In this document: positions 7,857 through 15,412 of the stretch, piece by piece | Layout: each line of letters starts with the position of its first letter | Numbering within the stretch: the first letter of the stretch is position 1 | NCBI RefSeq assembly: GCF_900582195.1 | Contig: NZ_UTHA01000217.1 | Coordinates: 1 to 60,753, forward strand | DNA length: 60,753 bases | Reading direction: 5' to 3' | Source: Pseudomonas viridiflava | GTDB taxonomy: Bacteria > Pseudomonadota > Gammaproteobacteria > Pseudomonadales > Pseudomonadaceae | Notes under the pieces: model-generated | The model's input: the letters and a program-made list of their open reading frames with translations, nothing else | Told to the model about the DNA's origin: nothing | Database searches by the model: none | Position numbers and translations under genes: made by a program

Positions 7857-9125
7857 ATGCCCTGGTACAAAACGGGAACGGTCTCTGTCACCCAAAATTC
7901 CAACGCGGTCATCGGTTCCGGCACGGCATTCATTGCCAATAGCCGGGTCGGTGATGCTTTCCGAGGCCCCGACGGTGGCTGGTATGAGGTGACCAACATT
8001 GCCAGCGATACAGCACTGTCGATCTCGCCGAACTATCAAGGCTCGACCAACGTGTCTGGTGTTTACGCACTGGCGCCGATGCAGGGCTATGTCAAAGACT
8101 CGGCTGATGCTCTTCGCGCACTGGTGAATCGGTTCGGTGGGGTTATAGCCGTCCTTGGAAATGAACCAACGCAGGACGGGGTGCGCCAGGCGCTCAACCT
8201 TTCAACGGCTGACGGCCTGCCCGAGGGCGACACAAACAAATACTTTACAAATCCTCGCGTTCTAGCTGTGCCGATGACTGGGATCGATCTGAATACGCCG
8301 GGTTCCGTCGTCGCCACTGACACACTCGTCAAGGCGATTGGCAAGCTTCAGGCAAGCAAGGCCGACCTTGCGGGAGTGAACAAGACTGTTGCTATTACTC
8401 AGGGTGGCACGGGGGCAGCAACAGCGGCAGAAGCCAGGACAAACTTAGGTCTTGGGCCGGTGGCAACCTTAGATGTTGTACCCGTATCAAGCGGCGGAAC
8501 AGGGGGGGTAACGGCTGCCACTGCTCGCGCCGGTATTGATGCAGCGAAGAAAGGTGATAATTCGGACATTTCTAGCCTGTCTTCATTAGTTTATGCAAGG
8601 GTCGGCGGTTCAGTAGCGCCTTCAGGGCAAGGCATGTACCTAATGTGGAACACGGGAATCGGCTCCATATCGGGTTCAGGCGACTTTGTGAACAATATAG
8701 GTCAGGGTTCTGGTGGGTTTACATGGCGCTCTACGAACGCAAGCAACACGCAAGGTGGTCCGATTTTAAATTACACCTATGCCGGAGCCCTAAACGTTCC
8801 AGGGCCAATCAACCAAAGCTCCGATGCCCGACTGAAGCGGAATCTCGTCGCCATCTCTGGAGGGCTAGAAAAGGTAAGCCAGCTTAGGGCTGTTGAGTAC
8901 GAGCGGCGCGACTTCTTAGACTCTGACGAGTATCCGCATGTAGAGGCTGGACTGATTGCACAGGAAACCTTTGAAGTGTTACCGCTCGTGGTTACCCCTG
9001 CAGACCCTAGCAGCGAAAGCGATGTGTGGCGAATTAACTACCAAGCGGTCGTTCCATACCTCATTGCCGCTATTCAAGAGCTTAGCGCTCAGGTAGATGC
9101 TTTGAAAGACAAGCGCTCTCAGTAG
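7857..9125 (+). CDS. Tail fibre with C-terminal S74 intramolecular chaperone
   Basis: The product has 422 residues. I chose ATG 7857 because AGGA lies eight bases before it; the ATG at 7848 overlaps that site. The N-terminal about 75 residues look like a virion-attachment domain (GTAF...VGDAFRGPDGGWYEV). Two fibre repeats of ITQGGTGAATAAEARTNLGL type follow (about 175-220). The C-terminus from SDARLKRNLVAI (about residue 322) to the end is a Peptidase_S74 domain. In that family the serine of SD.RLK cleaves the chaperone off after fibre trimerisation. It should act as a receptor-binding side fibre. Confidence 0.88.
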   Translation: MPWYKTGTVSVTQNSNAVIGSGTAFIANSRVGDAFRGPDGGWYEVTNIASDTALSISPNYQGSTNVSGVYALAPMQGYVKDSADALRALVNRFGGVIAVLGNEPTQDGVRQALNLSTADGLPEGDTNKYFTNPRVLAVPMTGIDLNTPGSVVATDTLVKAIGKLQASKADLAGVNKTVAITQGGTGAATAAEARTNLGLGPVATLDVVPVSSGGTGGVTAATARAGIDAAKKGDNSDISSLSSLVYARVGGSVAPSGQGMYLMWNTGIGSISGSGDFVNNIGQGSGGFTWRSTNASNTQGGPILNYTYAGALNVPGPINQSSDARLKRNLVAISGGLEKVSQLRAVEYERRDFLDSDEYPHVEAGLIAQETFEVLPLVVTPADPSSESDVWRINYQAVVPYLIAAIQELSAQVDALKDKRSQ

Positions 9126-9505
9126 CGCATTGGTAAACAGCCAATAACGCGAAAGACCGTACCCCGCCATTGAGCGGTTTTTGTGCCTAGATGGGTGAAA
9201 ATTAATTAGAGCGTTCAGCCGACCCCCTTGGTCGCGTCAGGCGTTTACTAATCATGTGACTGCATCTGCCGTAAGTGCGACGCTGGATATGGTGGTGGAC
9301 AGACTGCTGGCGGTGGCAGCCTCAGCAGTCAAGACTTGCGCCAAGTCCTTAAAGCAGCTGCGGATATCGATCTTCTGAGCAGCTCCATCCGTTCTTTTAT
9401 TGAAGATAAACCTTACTCTGCCTGCTCGACCCGCATGGCTAGCCACGAGACTCCCGGAATGGTAGGTTGTCGATCACGTAATTTCGTCAACATGGAGTAA
9501 CACCA
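9126..9505. other. Intergenic stretch with weak terminator and possible decayed gene
   Basis: A weak hairpin with T-run (9164-9182, CCGC-loop-GCGG-TTTTT) resembles a degenerate copy of the terminator-leader module. Downstream, a plus-strand frame from about 9251 to a TAA at 9498-9500 reads protein-like (GGGSLSSQDLRQVLKAAADI) but has no start codon. It may be the remnant of a tail or cargo gene. I see no complete gene here. Confidence 0.3.
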
Positions 9506-10234
9506 ATGGGATGCTCTGCTGCTACGTTCTTGAATAAGTACGCGCCCTCTATCGAGGGGTGGCTATTTGATGGTGCAGCATATGTGACGGAATACCTACT
9601 GGGCGCTCAAACATCAATGGATGTGAATGCTGGCTGTTTGGAGATAGGTGTCTACAAGGGGAAGTATCTTTCTTATCTTGCTGCGGCGAGCAATGTTCCT
9701 TGCGTGGGAATGGACGTGTTCATCTTTGATCAGGAAATCGAGGCTGAGCAGAATATAAAGCGCGTGATGAGCGCAACCGAATCGCAAAACTCGACCCAGC
9801 TTGTCAAGGTCAACACACGTACGCATACGGCAGACACATTCCGCGATGCGCTCACGGCGGCAGGTGTGAGCAAGTTGACATTTGCTAGCATCGATGGCGA
9901 CCACAGTTGCGCTGGCGTGATGCATGATCTTCACCTCGTCGAAAAGAACCTGGCGCCCGGCGGAATTATCGCTATGGACGACATGTTCTCCGCTATGAGC
10001 CCTGCTGTATCTGAGGGCTTTTTCAACTACATGAAGTCTGGTTCAGAGTTGAAACCTATCGCATTCAGCGACAACAAGCTATTCATGACAACACCCGGAT
10101 TCGACGAGCTTTATCAGATAAAGCTCATGGTGGAGATGTCGAAAGGAGAAAACCTGATTGGTGAACGATGGCTAGATGGCAATCAGTCCGGCCGCATTCG
10201 TCCTTTCCTGAAAGGAACAATGATTCATATCTAA
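9506..10234 (+). CDS. Class I SAM-dependent methyltransferase (Methyltransf_24 type), phage cargo
   Basis: The product has 242 residues. SAM-binding motif I is visible as LEIGVYKGKY (residues 45-54). An acidic loop (GMDVFIFD) follows at about 73. The FASIDGDHSCAGVMHDL segment near 130 and APGGIIAMDDM near 150 are typical of Methyltransf_24/O-methyltransferase proteins. The ATG at 9506 is preceded by GGAG. It sits between the tail fibre and the endolysin and is flanked by terminators, which fits an independently expressed cargo gene. The substrate is unknown; host surface glycan or small-molecule methylation are both possible. Confidence 0.75.
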   Translation: MGCSAATFLNKYAPSIEGWLFDGAAYVTEYLLGAQTSMDVNAGCLEIGVYKGKYLSYLAAASNVPCVGMDVFIFDQEIEAEQNIKRVMSATESQNSTQLVKVNTRTHTADTFRDALTAAGVSKLTFASIDGDHSCAGVMHDLHLVEKNLAPGGIIAMDDMFSAMSPAVSEGFFNYMKSGSELKPIAFSDNKLFMTTPGFDELYQIKLMVEMSKGENLIGERWLDGNQSGRIRPFLKGTMIHI

Positions 10235-10283
10235 CAATCAATTCGACCGCTCAGGGAGCCGCTGATCAAATCGGTTTTTCTTA

Positions 10284-10310
10284 GCCGAGGCGCTCGGCAG
10301 TCCTTTTTTA
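10284..10310 (+). terminator. Rho-independent terminator after methyltransferase
   Basis: A perfect six-base stem GCCGAG-gcg-CTCGGC is followed by AGTCC and a T-run. It lies 50 bases after the methyltransferase stop and separates it from the lysis genes. Confidence 0.65.
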
Positions 10311-10396
10311 TTAGGGGGGCGGAATTGCTGGAATTTGAATTATTCAGCGGCTACCTCGACTGTCACCACCAGTGCGCATGCTGTCAAAATACTGAA

Positions 10397-10432
10397 CCGC
10401 CCATGGCGGTTTTTTTATGCCCGGAGAAAAGT
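10397..10432 (+). terminator. Terminator fused to ribosome-binding leader (module copy 3)
   Basis: A hairpin CCGCC-cat-GGCGG is followed by seven T residues. ATGCCCGGAGAAAAGT and the endolysin start codon come next. It is the third copy of the layout seen at 2213 and 3234. Confidence 0.7.
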
Positions 10433-10981
10433 ATGCCTATCACTCAGCAGCAGTTGCTGCAGATCCTCCCGAACGCCGGCGCCAAAGCCGGCGTTTTTGT
10501 TCCTGTCCTAAATACTGCCATGCAGCGCTACCAGATTGTCGGTACCAAGCGTGTCGCCGCATTCATCGCTCAGATCGGCCACGAGTCCGGCCAGTTGCGC
10601 TACTCGCGTGAGATCTGGGGGCCGACTGCTGCCCAGCGCGGGTACGAGGGTCGGGAAGACCTGGGTAACACCGTGCCGGGTGACGGCCGAAAGTATTGCG
10701 GGCGCGGCCTGATCCAGATCACCGGCCGGGCGAACTATGCCGTGTGCGGCGAGGCGTTGGGTCTGGACCTGATCAATCAGCCTGAACTGCTGGAGTTGCC
10801 GCAGCACGCTACGATGTCGGCAGCCTGGTGGTGGGCCACACACGGCCTTAACACGCTGGCCGATGCCGGCGACAACGCAAACATCGGCAGCATCATCAAC
10901 ACCGGTCGGCGCGGGCGCACTCCGAATGGTGCTGCTGAGCGCCAGGCTTTCTATGAGAAGGCTTTGCAGGTGTTGGCGTGA
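10433..10981 (+). CDS. Endolysin, glycoside hydrolase family 19
   Basis: The product has 182 residues. The ATG at 10433 follows a GGAGAAA ribosome-binding site, so I reject the longer frame that begins at 10325 upstream of a terminator. The motif GHESGQLRYSREIW places the likely catalytic glutamates at 51 and 60. YCGRGLIQITGRANY (about 84-98) is the hallmark substrate-cleft segment of the family. It should cleave peptidoglycan glycan strands at the end of the lytic cycle. There is no signal peptide, so a holin is needed; none was recognised nearby. It overlaps Rz by four bases. Confidence 0.9.
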   Translation: MPITQQQLLQILPNAGAKAGVFVPVLNTAMQRYQIVGTKRVAAFIAQIGHESGQLRYSREIWGPTAAQRGYEGREDLGNTVPGDGRKYCGRGLIQITGRANYAVCGEALGLDLINQPELLELPQHATMSAAWWWATHGLNTLADAGDNANIGSIINTGRRGRTPNGAAERQAFYEKALQVLA

Positions 10982-11544
10982 TCGCCGTTCCGTGGAAAGC
11001 CGTCGGCGCGGTGATGCTGGTGCTGATCGGTGCAGCCAGTGCCTGGCAGTTGCAGGGATGGCGATACGGTAAGCAGCTGGCGGAGCAGGCCATGCTGCAC
11101 GCCGAAACCCTCGATCAACTGACCCAAGCCGCGGCCACCGCGCAGCAGGCCGAGCAGGACAAGCGTCTGGCGCTCGAGCAGCGGCTGGCGTCCAGTGAGC
11201 AAACCCACTTCAGGAAAATGAGTGATGCCCAACGTGATCAGGATCGCCTGCGCGATCGCCTTGCCACTGCTGATGTGCGGTTGTCAGTTCTCCTCGACGC
11301 TACCGACGTTGCCAAAGGCTGCAAAGTGTCAACCACCGCCGGCACCGGCGGCGTGGATCATGCAGCCGTACGAGCCCGACTTGACCCGACGCATGCTCAA
11401 CGAATTATCGCCATCACCGATGAAGGCGACCGGGGGTTGATCGCGCTGCAGGCCTGTCAGGCTTATGTGCGCGAGCTGGGCGATGGTTTTGTCACGAAGC
11501 CCTTTCCGGCACACGTCGAACAATCATCGCGCGAACAAAAATGA
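10978..11544 (+). CDS. Rz-like inner-membrane spanin
   Basis: The product has 188 residues, with one N-terminal membrane anchor (about residues 6-26). A long charged and glutamine-rich coiled coil (about 30-105) follows. The start overlaps the endolysin stop. A second lysis protein, Rz1, is encoded inside it in another frame. Rz and Rz1 form a complex that spans the periplasm and fuses inner and outer membranes in the last step of lysis. The 3' end runs convergently into the reverse-strand gene at 11463 and overlaps it by 82 bases. Confidence 0.85.
   Translation: MIAVPWKAVGAVMLVLIGAASAWQLQGWRYGKQLAEQAMLHAETLDQLTQAAATAQQAEQDKRLALEQRLASSEQTHFRKMSDAQRDQDRLRDRLATADVRLSVLLDATDVAKGCKVSTTAGTGGVDHAAVRARLDPTHAQRIIAITDEGDRGLIALQACQAYVRELGDGFVTKPFPAHVEQSSREQK
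11225..11440 (+). CDS. Rz1-like outer-membrane spanin lipoprotein, embedded in Rz
   Basis: The product has 71 residues in a different frame wholly inside Rz. ATG 11225 has AGGA nine bases upstream; a GTG at 11222 is an alternative. The N-terminus is a lipoprotein signal ending MCGCQ, with the second Cys the probable lipidated residue. The mature part is proline-rich (PPPAPAAW), as is normal for Rz1. Family, size, nesting and position next to the endolysin all agree. Confidence 0.82.
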   Translation: MPNVIRIACAIALPLLMCGCQFSSTLPTLPKAAKCQPPPAPAAWIMQPYEPDLTRRMLNELSPSPMKATGG

Positions 11545-12188
11545 TCGAGGCAGGCAGGGCACATGCAGAAGGTTGCAGACTCGATATGAGGCCGCACCTT
11601 TTCAAAAGCGCGCAGATTCCGATCTTCCTTAGCGACCTGAGCCACATCAACAAGAGCGCGGTAAGCGTCCGGATCGTCGATAGGCTTGTAGTCAACACCA
11701 CTGATAACCCGCTCGGTCTCGATTAGCTGATACCGGCGCCCGTTCATTTCCAGCATCAGGCCCGAGATTGTCCCAATCTTCCGGGAAAGCCCTAAGGTAA
11801 GCCGCACCCCCTCCGCGTCAGAGTAGACCTTGCCGTCATAGGCGAAGGAAGCGCCGCGCGGTTCGTCATCGGCAGAGTTGAATATCGAGCGGCTGATAGT
11901 GCCCAGCAGATTCCCGTTGTCGATCTGAACGACGTCATAGGTCGAGGCGCCGCGGTAGTGCCCGGGCGAGTTCTGCAGCTCCTCGACGGCATGCCAGTAC
12001 GCGGCGTCTGCCATCTCATTCATATCGAACTGTTCAAGCTGGTCGATCAGGCCCTCATCGCGGAGCGCAGATGCCATCTCGTGAAGGGTTTCCCGATGCC
12101 CTTCTGGGTTTTGCAAACGGAAGTCCTGATCGTCGAGAGTCGCGCGCCATCGCTGGAGCCGTAGAGTTTTTGCCTGGTTGAAATTCAT
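11463..12188 (-). CDS. SOS-regulated hypothetical protein with C-terminal Cys cluster
   Basis: I start the gene at ATG 12188 (MNFNQAKTLRLQRWRATLDD). The frame stays open further upstream, but that part overlies a LexA box and is unlikely to be coding. The product has 241 residues, is soluble and acidic in the middle. It ends with a Cys-rich segment (CMCPACLDHFC...CSTCAG) that could bind a metal. The perfect LexA-type site 25 bases upstream indicates induction by DNA damage, so it may link prophage and host SOS response. I do not recognise the family. The 3' end overlaps Rz on the other strand; both happen to encode GFVTKP there. Confidence 0.7.
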   Translation of the reverse strand: MNFNQAKTLRLQRWRATLDDQDFRLQNPEGHRETLHEMASALRDEGLIDQLEQFDMNEMADAAYWHAVEELQNSPGHYRGASTYDVVQIDNGNLLGTISRSIFNSADDEPRGASFAYDGKVYSDAEGVRLTLGLSRKIGTISGLMLEMNGRRYQLIETERVISGVDYKPIDDPDAYRALVDVAQVAKEDRNLRAFEKVRPHIESATFCMCPACLDHFCSRDDCSTCAGKGFVTKPSPSSRT

Positions 12189-12212
12189 GCTGCGGGGGTC
12201 GCTGTACAAAAG

Positions 12213-12228
12213 CTGTATGCATGTACAG
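12213..12228 (-). promoter_or_regulatory. LexA box upstream of the 11463-12188 gene
   Basis: The 16-base site CTGTATGCATGTACAG matches CTG-N10-CAG exactly and is an almost perfect palindrome. It lies 25-40 bases before the start codon at 12188, where it would overlap the promoter. A second half-like CTGTAC sits next to it at 12202-12207. Confidence 0.75.
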
Positions 12229-12424
12229 TAATCTGGGCGAGGTAGGTTGGCGAGGGTGAGGCGACGAACTGCAGCGGTGCGGCTACTTTCGGCCAGAAGC
12301 GGATGTTTGCAAGCGACCGCTACCGGCCAATAGCGGTCATCCTTCACCGCTAGGTGTCGACTCATTGCGGCCATTCGCAGGAGCCCCCAAAATCGGAGGA
12401 TTATTGGTGGTGAGGTGACGCATA

Positions 12425-12682
12425 GTGAGGATTGAAGTATCAGAAGAAGCCGACTGGAAGCTTTTCGAGGACGCGGCCCGGGTTCTTGAGAAAGGGCTAG
12501 GCGGTTGCTGGAAAGAGAGGCTCGATAGCCCGGACCAGCGCTATTGGGATCTGGTGGTGGATGAACACACGCTTACCCTGCACCTTGAACACTATTTAGG
12601 CATTTCAGTGGCCATTCCCGATGGCGCAGATGAGATCGCTCGAAGAGTATGTGCGTTACTCAAGCAGCCTACGTGCGGGTAA
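12425..12682 (+). CDS. DUF3630-like hypothetical protein
   Basis: The product has 85 residues, starting at GTG 12425 after GAGGTGA at good spacing; there is no better ATG. It is a soluble protein with YWDLVVDEHTLTLHLEHYLG in the middle. I recall similar short proteins being annotated as DUF3630 in Pseudomonas, but I cannot verify it. Function is unknown. It stands alone between the SOS-regulated gene and two small reverse-strand genes. Confidence 0.6.
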   Translation: MRIEVSEEADWKLFEDAARVLEKGLGGCWKERLDSPDQRYWDLVVDEHTLTLHLEHYLGISVAIPDGADEIARRVCALLKQPTCG

Positions 12683-12815
12683 GCCCGCTCTAACAAAGAT
12701 AACAACAGATCTAAATGGCAGCTGTGGGTCGATTGCTGCCTGTAGGTACCGTCAGCTTTTTGGCCGATTGGCGCCTGTCGCGAAGTGCGGTTATTGACCC
12801 ATGCGAGACATCACT

Positions 12816-13001
12816 TCACGGGCCACTGGTGTAGATGAGCAAGGCTATGAATGCTGCGAATGGAGAGATCAGAATCAGCGCGCCGACGACAACTGCCCAG
12901 CCCCAGGCAAAACCACTTTCTCCCTTGAAGCGGCCGCCACTCAAGAGGCTCAGTACGTAGACGCCAACACGATGAGCTACCAAATCGAAAATGAAGTCCA
13001 T
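12816..13001 (-). CDS. Small membrane protein (61 residues)
   Basis: The protein has two hydrophobic stretches (about 5-20 and 33-57) around a short basic loop (GGRFKGES). AGGAGG lies 11 bases upstream of the ATG. I chose it over a longer overlapping frame on the plus strand because it has membrane-protein composition and a ribosome-binding site. Function unknown. Confidence 0.5.
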   Translation of the reverse strand: MDFIFDLVAHRVGVYVLSLLSGGRFKGESGFAWGWAVVVGALILISPFAAFIALLIYTSGP

Positions 13002-13067
13002 TTGACCCTCACGCCTCCTAGTCGTGTTCCTAGATATCTCCGAACGATATTTCTGGCCGTCTATTCG

Positions 13068-13277
13068 TCAGTCGGGTGTCATCAGCACTGCAAGCGTCAT
13101 CTTGATGAACTCTTCGTTCTTGTCGATCGCCCAGAGTGCGCCGCGCACATTCTCGGCGACGTCGGCCGATCCGCGTTGTTCGACCCAGTTCGACAACTCC
13201 ATGATGGCGGCTTCGAGGGCGAGTTGGTTTTCGTTGATTTTGAAGAGAAGGGAAGGGAGCAGGTCGGAGTTGGGCAT
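13068..13277 (-). CDS. Hypothetical 69-residue helical protein
   Basis: ATG 13277 is preceded by AAGGAAA. The protein is an acidic, helical single domain (LLFKINENQLALEAAIMELS) with no signal or membrane segment. Similar short proteins are frequent near Pseudomonas prophages, from memory. It may be a small regulator or a host gene at the prophage edge; function is not known. Confidence 0.6.
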   Translation of the reverse strand: MPNSDLLPSLLFKINENQLALEAAIMELSNWVEQRGSADVAENVRGALWAIDKNEEFIKMTLAVLMTPD

Positions 13278-13376
13278 TTTTGGTTTCCTTGGCAGCCAAG
13301 GAATCAGCGTAGCACCGTGTTACATGAAGAGTGTTTTAACGATTGGCAGGACGCCGGAGAGGGGAAAACTCGGTCG

Positions 13377-13411
13377 AGTTATGGAACGCGTCCACAAAAG
13401 TTATGGAACGC
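13377..13411 (+). repeat. Direct repeat of 13 bases near the prophage end
   Basis: AGTTATGGAACGC occurs at 13377-13389 and again at 13399-13411, a 22-base period. It lies about 80 bases from the 3' end of tRNA-Ser. Spaced direct repeats at this position could be arm-type integrase binding sites, but no integrase is visible in the window. Confidence 0.4.
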
Positions 13412-13447
13412 ATTCGGCTAGGCGGAAATTTTTCAGGACGCCAGAAA

Positions 13448-13479
13448 CGACAAAGCCCTGAATAATCAGGGCTTTGTCG
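13448..13479 (-). terminator. Hairpin terminator downstream of tRNA-Ser
   Basis: A perfect 13-base stem (CGACAAAGCCCTG / CAGGGCTTTGTCG) has a six-base loop. It lies 9 bases after the 3' end of the tRNA on the minus strand. It is symmetric, so it could act in both directions. The T-run is weak. Confidence 0.6.
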
Positions 13480-13488
13480 TACTTAAGA

Positions 13489-13576
13489 TGGCGGAGGCGA
13501 TGGGATTCGAACTCATGGACCTGTTACAGTCGACGGTTTTCAAGACCGTTGCCTTAAACCACTCGGCCACACCTCC
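13489..13576 (-). tRNA. tRNA-Ser (anticodon UGA)
   Basis: Read on the minus strand the gene starts GGAGGTGTGGCCGAG and ends CGCCTCC-G-CCA, so CCA is encoded. The seven-base acceptor stem pairs fully (GGAGGTG/CGCCTCC with one G-T type pair). The anticodon stem-loop ACGGTCTTGAAAACCGT gives anticodon TGA. The long variable arm is typical of serine tRNAs, and the T arm contains GTTCGAATC. The prophage genes lie on its 3' side, the side used by integrases that target tRNA genes. Confidence 0.95.
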
Positions 13577-13698
13577 GTTGCGTTGCGGGCGCCATAATAC
13601 CTGAATGAAACACACTGTCAAACTCTCTGCATGGCTTGTTACAGAGCGTCTGTTATGATCTTTGCGACTGAACGTTTCAAACCAACAGGAGTGTCGCC

Positions 13699-14370
13699 AT
13701 GCGCGAACAGGATTACGCAGTTAATAACAGCGTGCAGGCTGAGCAGCTAGAGGTTAGCCGCGTCCTGCGCAACACTTATGGCCTACTGGCTCTGACCCTC
13801 GCATTCAGCGGCGTCATGGCTTTTGTCGCTCAGCAGATGCGCGTTGGCTACCCGAACATTTTCGTGGTGCTGATCGGTTTCTACGGGCTGTTTTTCCTCA
13901 CCAACAAACTCCGTGATTCCGCGTGGGGCCTGGTGTCCGCTTTTGCGCTGACCGGTTTCATGGGTTTCCTGCTCGGCCCGATCCTCAACCGTTACCTGGG
14001 CATGCAGGGCGGCGCTGAAGTGGTCAGCTCGGCGTTCGCGATGACCGCGCTGGTGTTCGGTGGTCTGTCGGCCTACGTGCTGATCACACGCAAGGACATG
14101 AGCTTCCTCGGTGGCTTCATCACCGCTGGCTTCTTCGTGTTGCTGGGTGCAACGCTGGCGAGCTTCTTCTTCCAGGTCAGCGGCCTGCAACTGGCGATCA
14201 GCGCAGGTTTCGTGCTGTTCTCGTCCGTATGCATCCTGTTCCAGACCAGCGCCATCATTCACGGCGGCGAGCGCAACTACATCATGGCGACCATCAGCCT
14301 GTATGTATCGATCTACAACCTGTTCATCAGCTTGTTGCAGATCTTCGGCATCATGAGCCGCGACGACTGA
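13699..14370 (+). CDS. yccA: Bax inhibitor-1/YccA family membrane protein
   Basis: The product has 223 residues with seven hydrophobic segments, the normal layout for this family. The C-terminus has the characteristic IIHGGERNYIMATISLYVSI segment with acidic residues in the final loop. ATG 13699 follows AGGAG. In E. coli YccA binds and modulates the membrane protease FtsH; other relatives conduct calcium. It is a single-gene unit with its own terminator, next to tRNA-Ser. Confidence 0.9.
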   Translation: MREQDYAVNNSVQAEQLEVSRVLRNTYGLLALTLAFSGVMAFVAQQMRVGYPNIFVVLIGFYGLFFLTNKLRDSAWGLVSAFALTGFMGFLLGPILNRYLGMQGGAEVVSSAFAMTALVFGGLSAYVLITRKDMSFLGGFITAGFFVLLGATLASFFFQVSGLQLAISAGFVLFSSVCILFQTSAIIHGGERNYIMATISLYVSIYNLFISLLQIFGIMSRDD

Positions 14371-14390
14371 TAGCCATCAGTGAAATAACG

Positions 14391-14416
14391 AAAAACCCGC
14401 CTCGGCGGGTTTTTTG
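14391..14416 (+). terminator. Rho-independent terminator of yccA
   Basis: AACCCGCC-tc-GGCGGGTT forms a perfect stem and is followed by a T-run. It lies 20 bases after the yccA stop and has flanking A residues, so it may be bidirectional. Confidence 0.85.
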
Positions 14417-14448
14417 TTGTCTGCAGGAATGCGCGTGCCCGGCGTTAT

Positions 14449-14766
14449 TCAATTGATCACGATGCTGCCGTCAGAATGTTGCCTGTAGATGGTGTAGGGC
14501 AGCAACAAGGTGTCGAGCACGCCGGAAGCCACGGCATCAATCGCCCAGCCGGGCAGGGCTGCGTTGTACTTGTTACCTTCGTCTATTGGCGCATGCAGAC
14601 TGCAGAAGTCATACATCACGCCACTGTAGATCCTTGGCACAGCCCCGCAATAGGACTTGTTCGATCTCAAATCGTCCACGGCGACCTGGTCATTACGCAT
14701 CACCGTCTGCACGGTCCCGCATCCACCGAGCATTAACGCCGCCAGCATCATTACCTTGACTTTCAT
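14449..14766 (-). CDS. YceK/YidQ-type lipoprotein (DUF1375)
   Basis: I start at ATG 14766 (MKVKVMMLAALMLGGC), eight bases after AAGGA, rather than at an upstream start at 14796. The lipobox LGGC gives Cys16 as the lipidated residue. The mature part contains YCGAVPRIYSGVMYDFC and a PGWAIDAVASGVLDTLLLPYTIY segment. These resemble the YceK/YidQ family. It is an outer-membrane-directed lipoprotein of unknown role. Confidence 0.75.
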   Translation of the reverse strand: MKVKVMMLAALMLGGCGTVQTVMRNDQVAVDDLRSNKSYCGAVPRIYSGVMYDFCSLHAPIDEGNKYNAALPGWAIDAVASGVLDTLLLPYTIYRQHSDGSIVIN

Positions 14767-14823
14767 ACCGCCAATCCTTCGCCGGAAAAACTTCAATCTA
14801 CGTCAAACGTACTGAAAAAGCAT

Positions 14824-15261
14824 TTATGCCATGGGCGGCAAACGGCGCTTGACCGGGGTCTTCTTGACGATTGCCGTGTTGGTTTCAGCCAGCGTATTGA
14901 GCCGGTCGAGCAGGGTATCCAGCTGTTCCATCGAGCGCACATGCAGGCGAGCGATAAAGCAGTCTTCGCCGGTGACCTTGTCGCATTCGGTGAATTCGGG
15001 AATCGACAGGATCTGCCGTTCTACTTCCTGCAATTGCCCCGGCAGCGGGCGCACCCGCACGATCGCCTGCAACTGATAGCCGAAGCATTTCGGGTCGATC
15101 TCCACGGTGTAGCCCTTGAGCACGCCGCGTTCTTCCAGTCGGCGCAAACGCTCGGCCACGCTCGGAGATGACAATCCGCTGATCTGCGCTAAGGCCTTGA
15201 GTGAGCGTCGCGAATCTTCCATGAGTGCGCTGATCAGAATCTGGTCGATGTCGTCGGTCAT
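14824..15261 (-). CDS. Lrp/AsnC family transcriptional regulator
   Basis: The product has 145 residues, a normal Lrp length. It has an N-terminal winged helix-turn-helix (DIDQILISALMEDSRRSL...LSSPSVAERLRRLEERGVL, about residues 4-49). An effector-binding RAM domain follows (QAIVRVRPLPGQ to the end). It is divergent from the EamA exporter gene at 15413 with a 151-base shared intergenic region. Lrp proteins often control an adjacent amino-acid exporter, so it probably regulates that gene in response to an amino acid. Confidence 0.9.
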   Translation of the reverse strand: MTDDIDQILISALMEDSRRSLKALAQISGLSSPSVAERLRRLEERGVLKGYTVEIDPKCFGYQLQAIVRVRPLPGQLQEVERQILSIPEFTECDKVTGEDCFIARLHVRSMEQLDTLLDRLNTLAETNTAIVKKTPVKRRLPPMA

Positions 15262-15309
15262 TAAGGTAATTCCCCGTATTAGGCAATTTCAAGAAATCAC
15301 CCGTGATAA

Positions 15310-15341
15310 AAAAGGCAGATCAGCAGTTTAGCCTGCCTTTT
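15310..15341. repeat. Inverted repeat in the lrp-EamA intergenic region
   Basis: AAAAGGCAG and CTGCCTTTT form a nine-base stem with a 14-base loop between two divergent genes. It could be a weak terminator-like hairpin or a regulator site. I cannot tell which. Confidence 0.35.
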
Positions 15342-15412
15342 GCGCTGGAGTGATGCCGTAATGGCTTGGCATACTTTTGCCATGCTTTCCCCACGCACTC
15401 AGGAGATTGATG

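Noticed and set aside
9224..9500. Possible small gene between tail fibre and methyltransferase
   Set aside because: Protein-like stretch but no start codon or ribosome-binding site; recorded only as a possible remnant.
12801..13421. Plus-strand frame across two small reverse genes
   Set aside because: No ribosome-binding site or recognisable domains; the two reverse genes have better signals.
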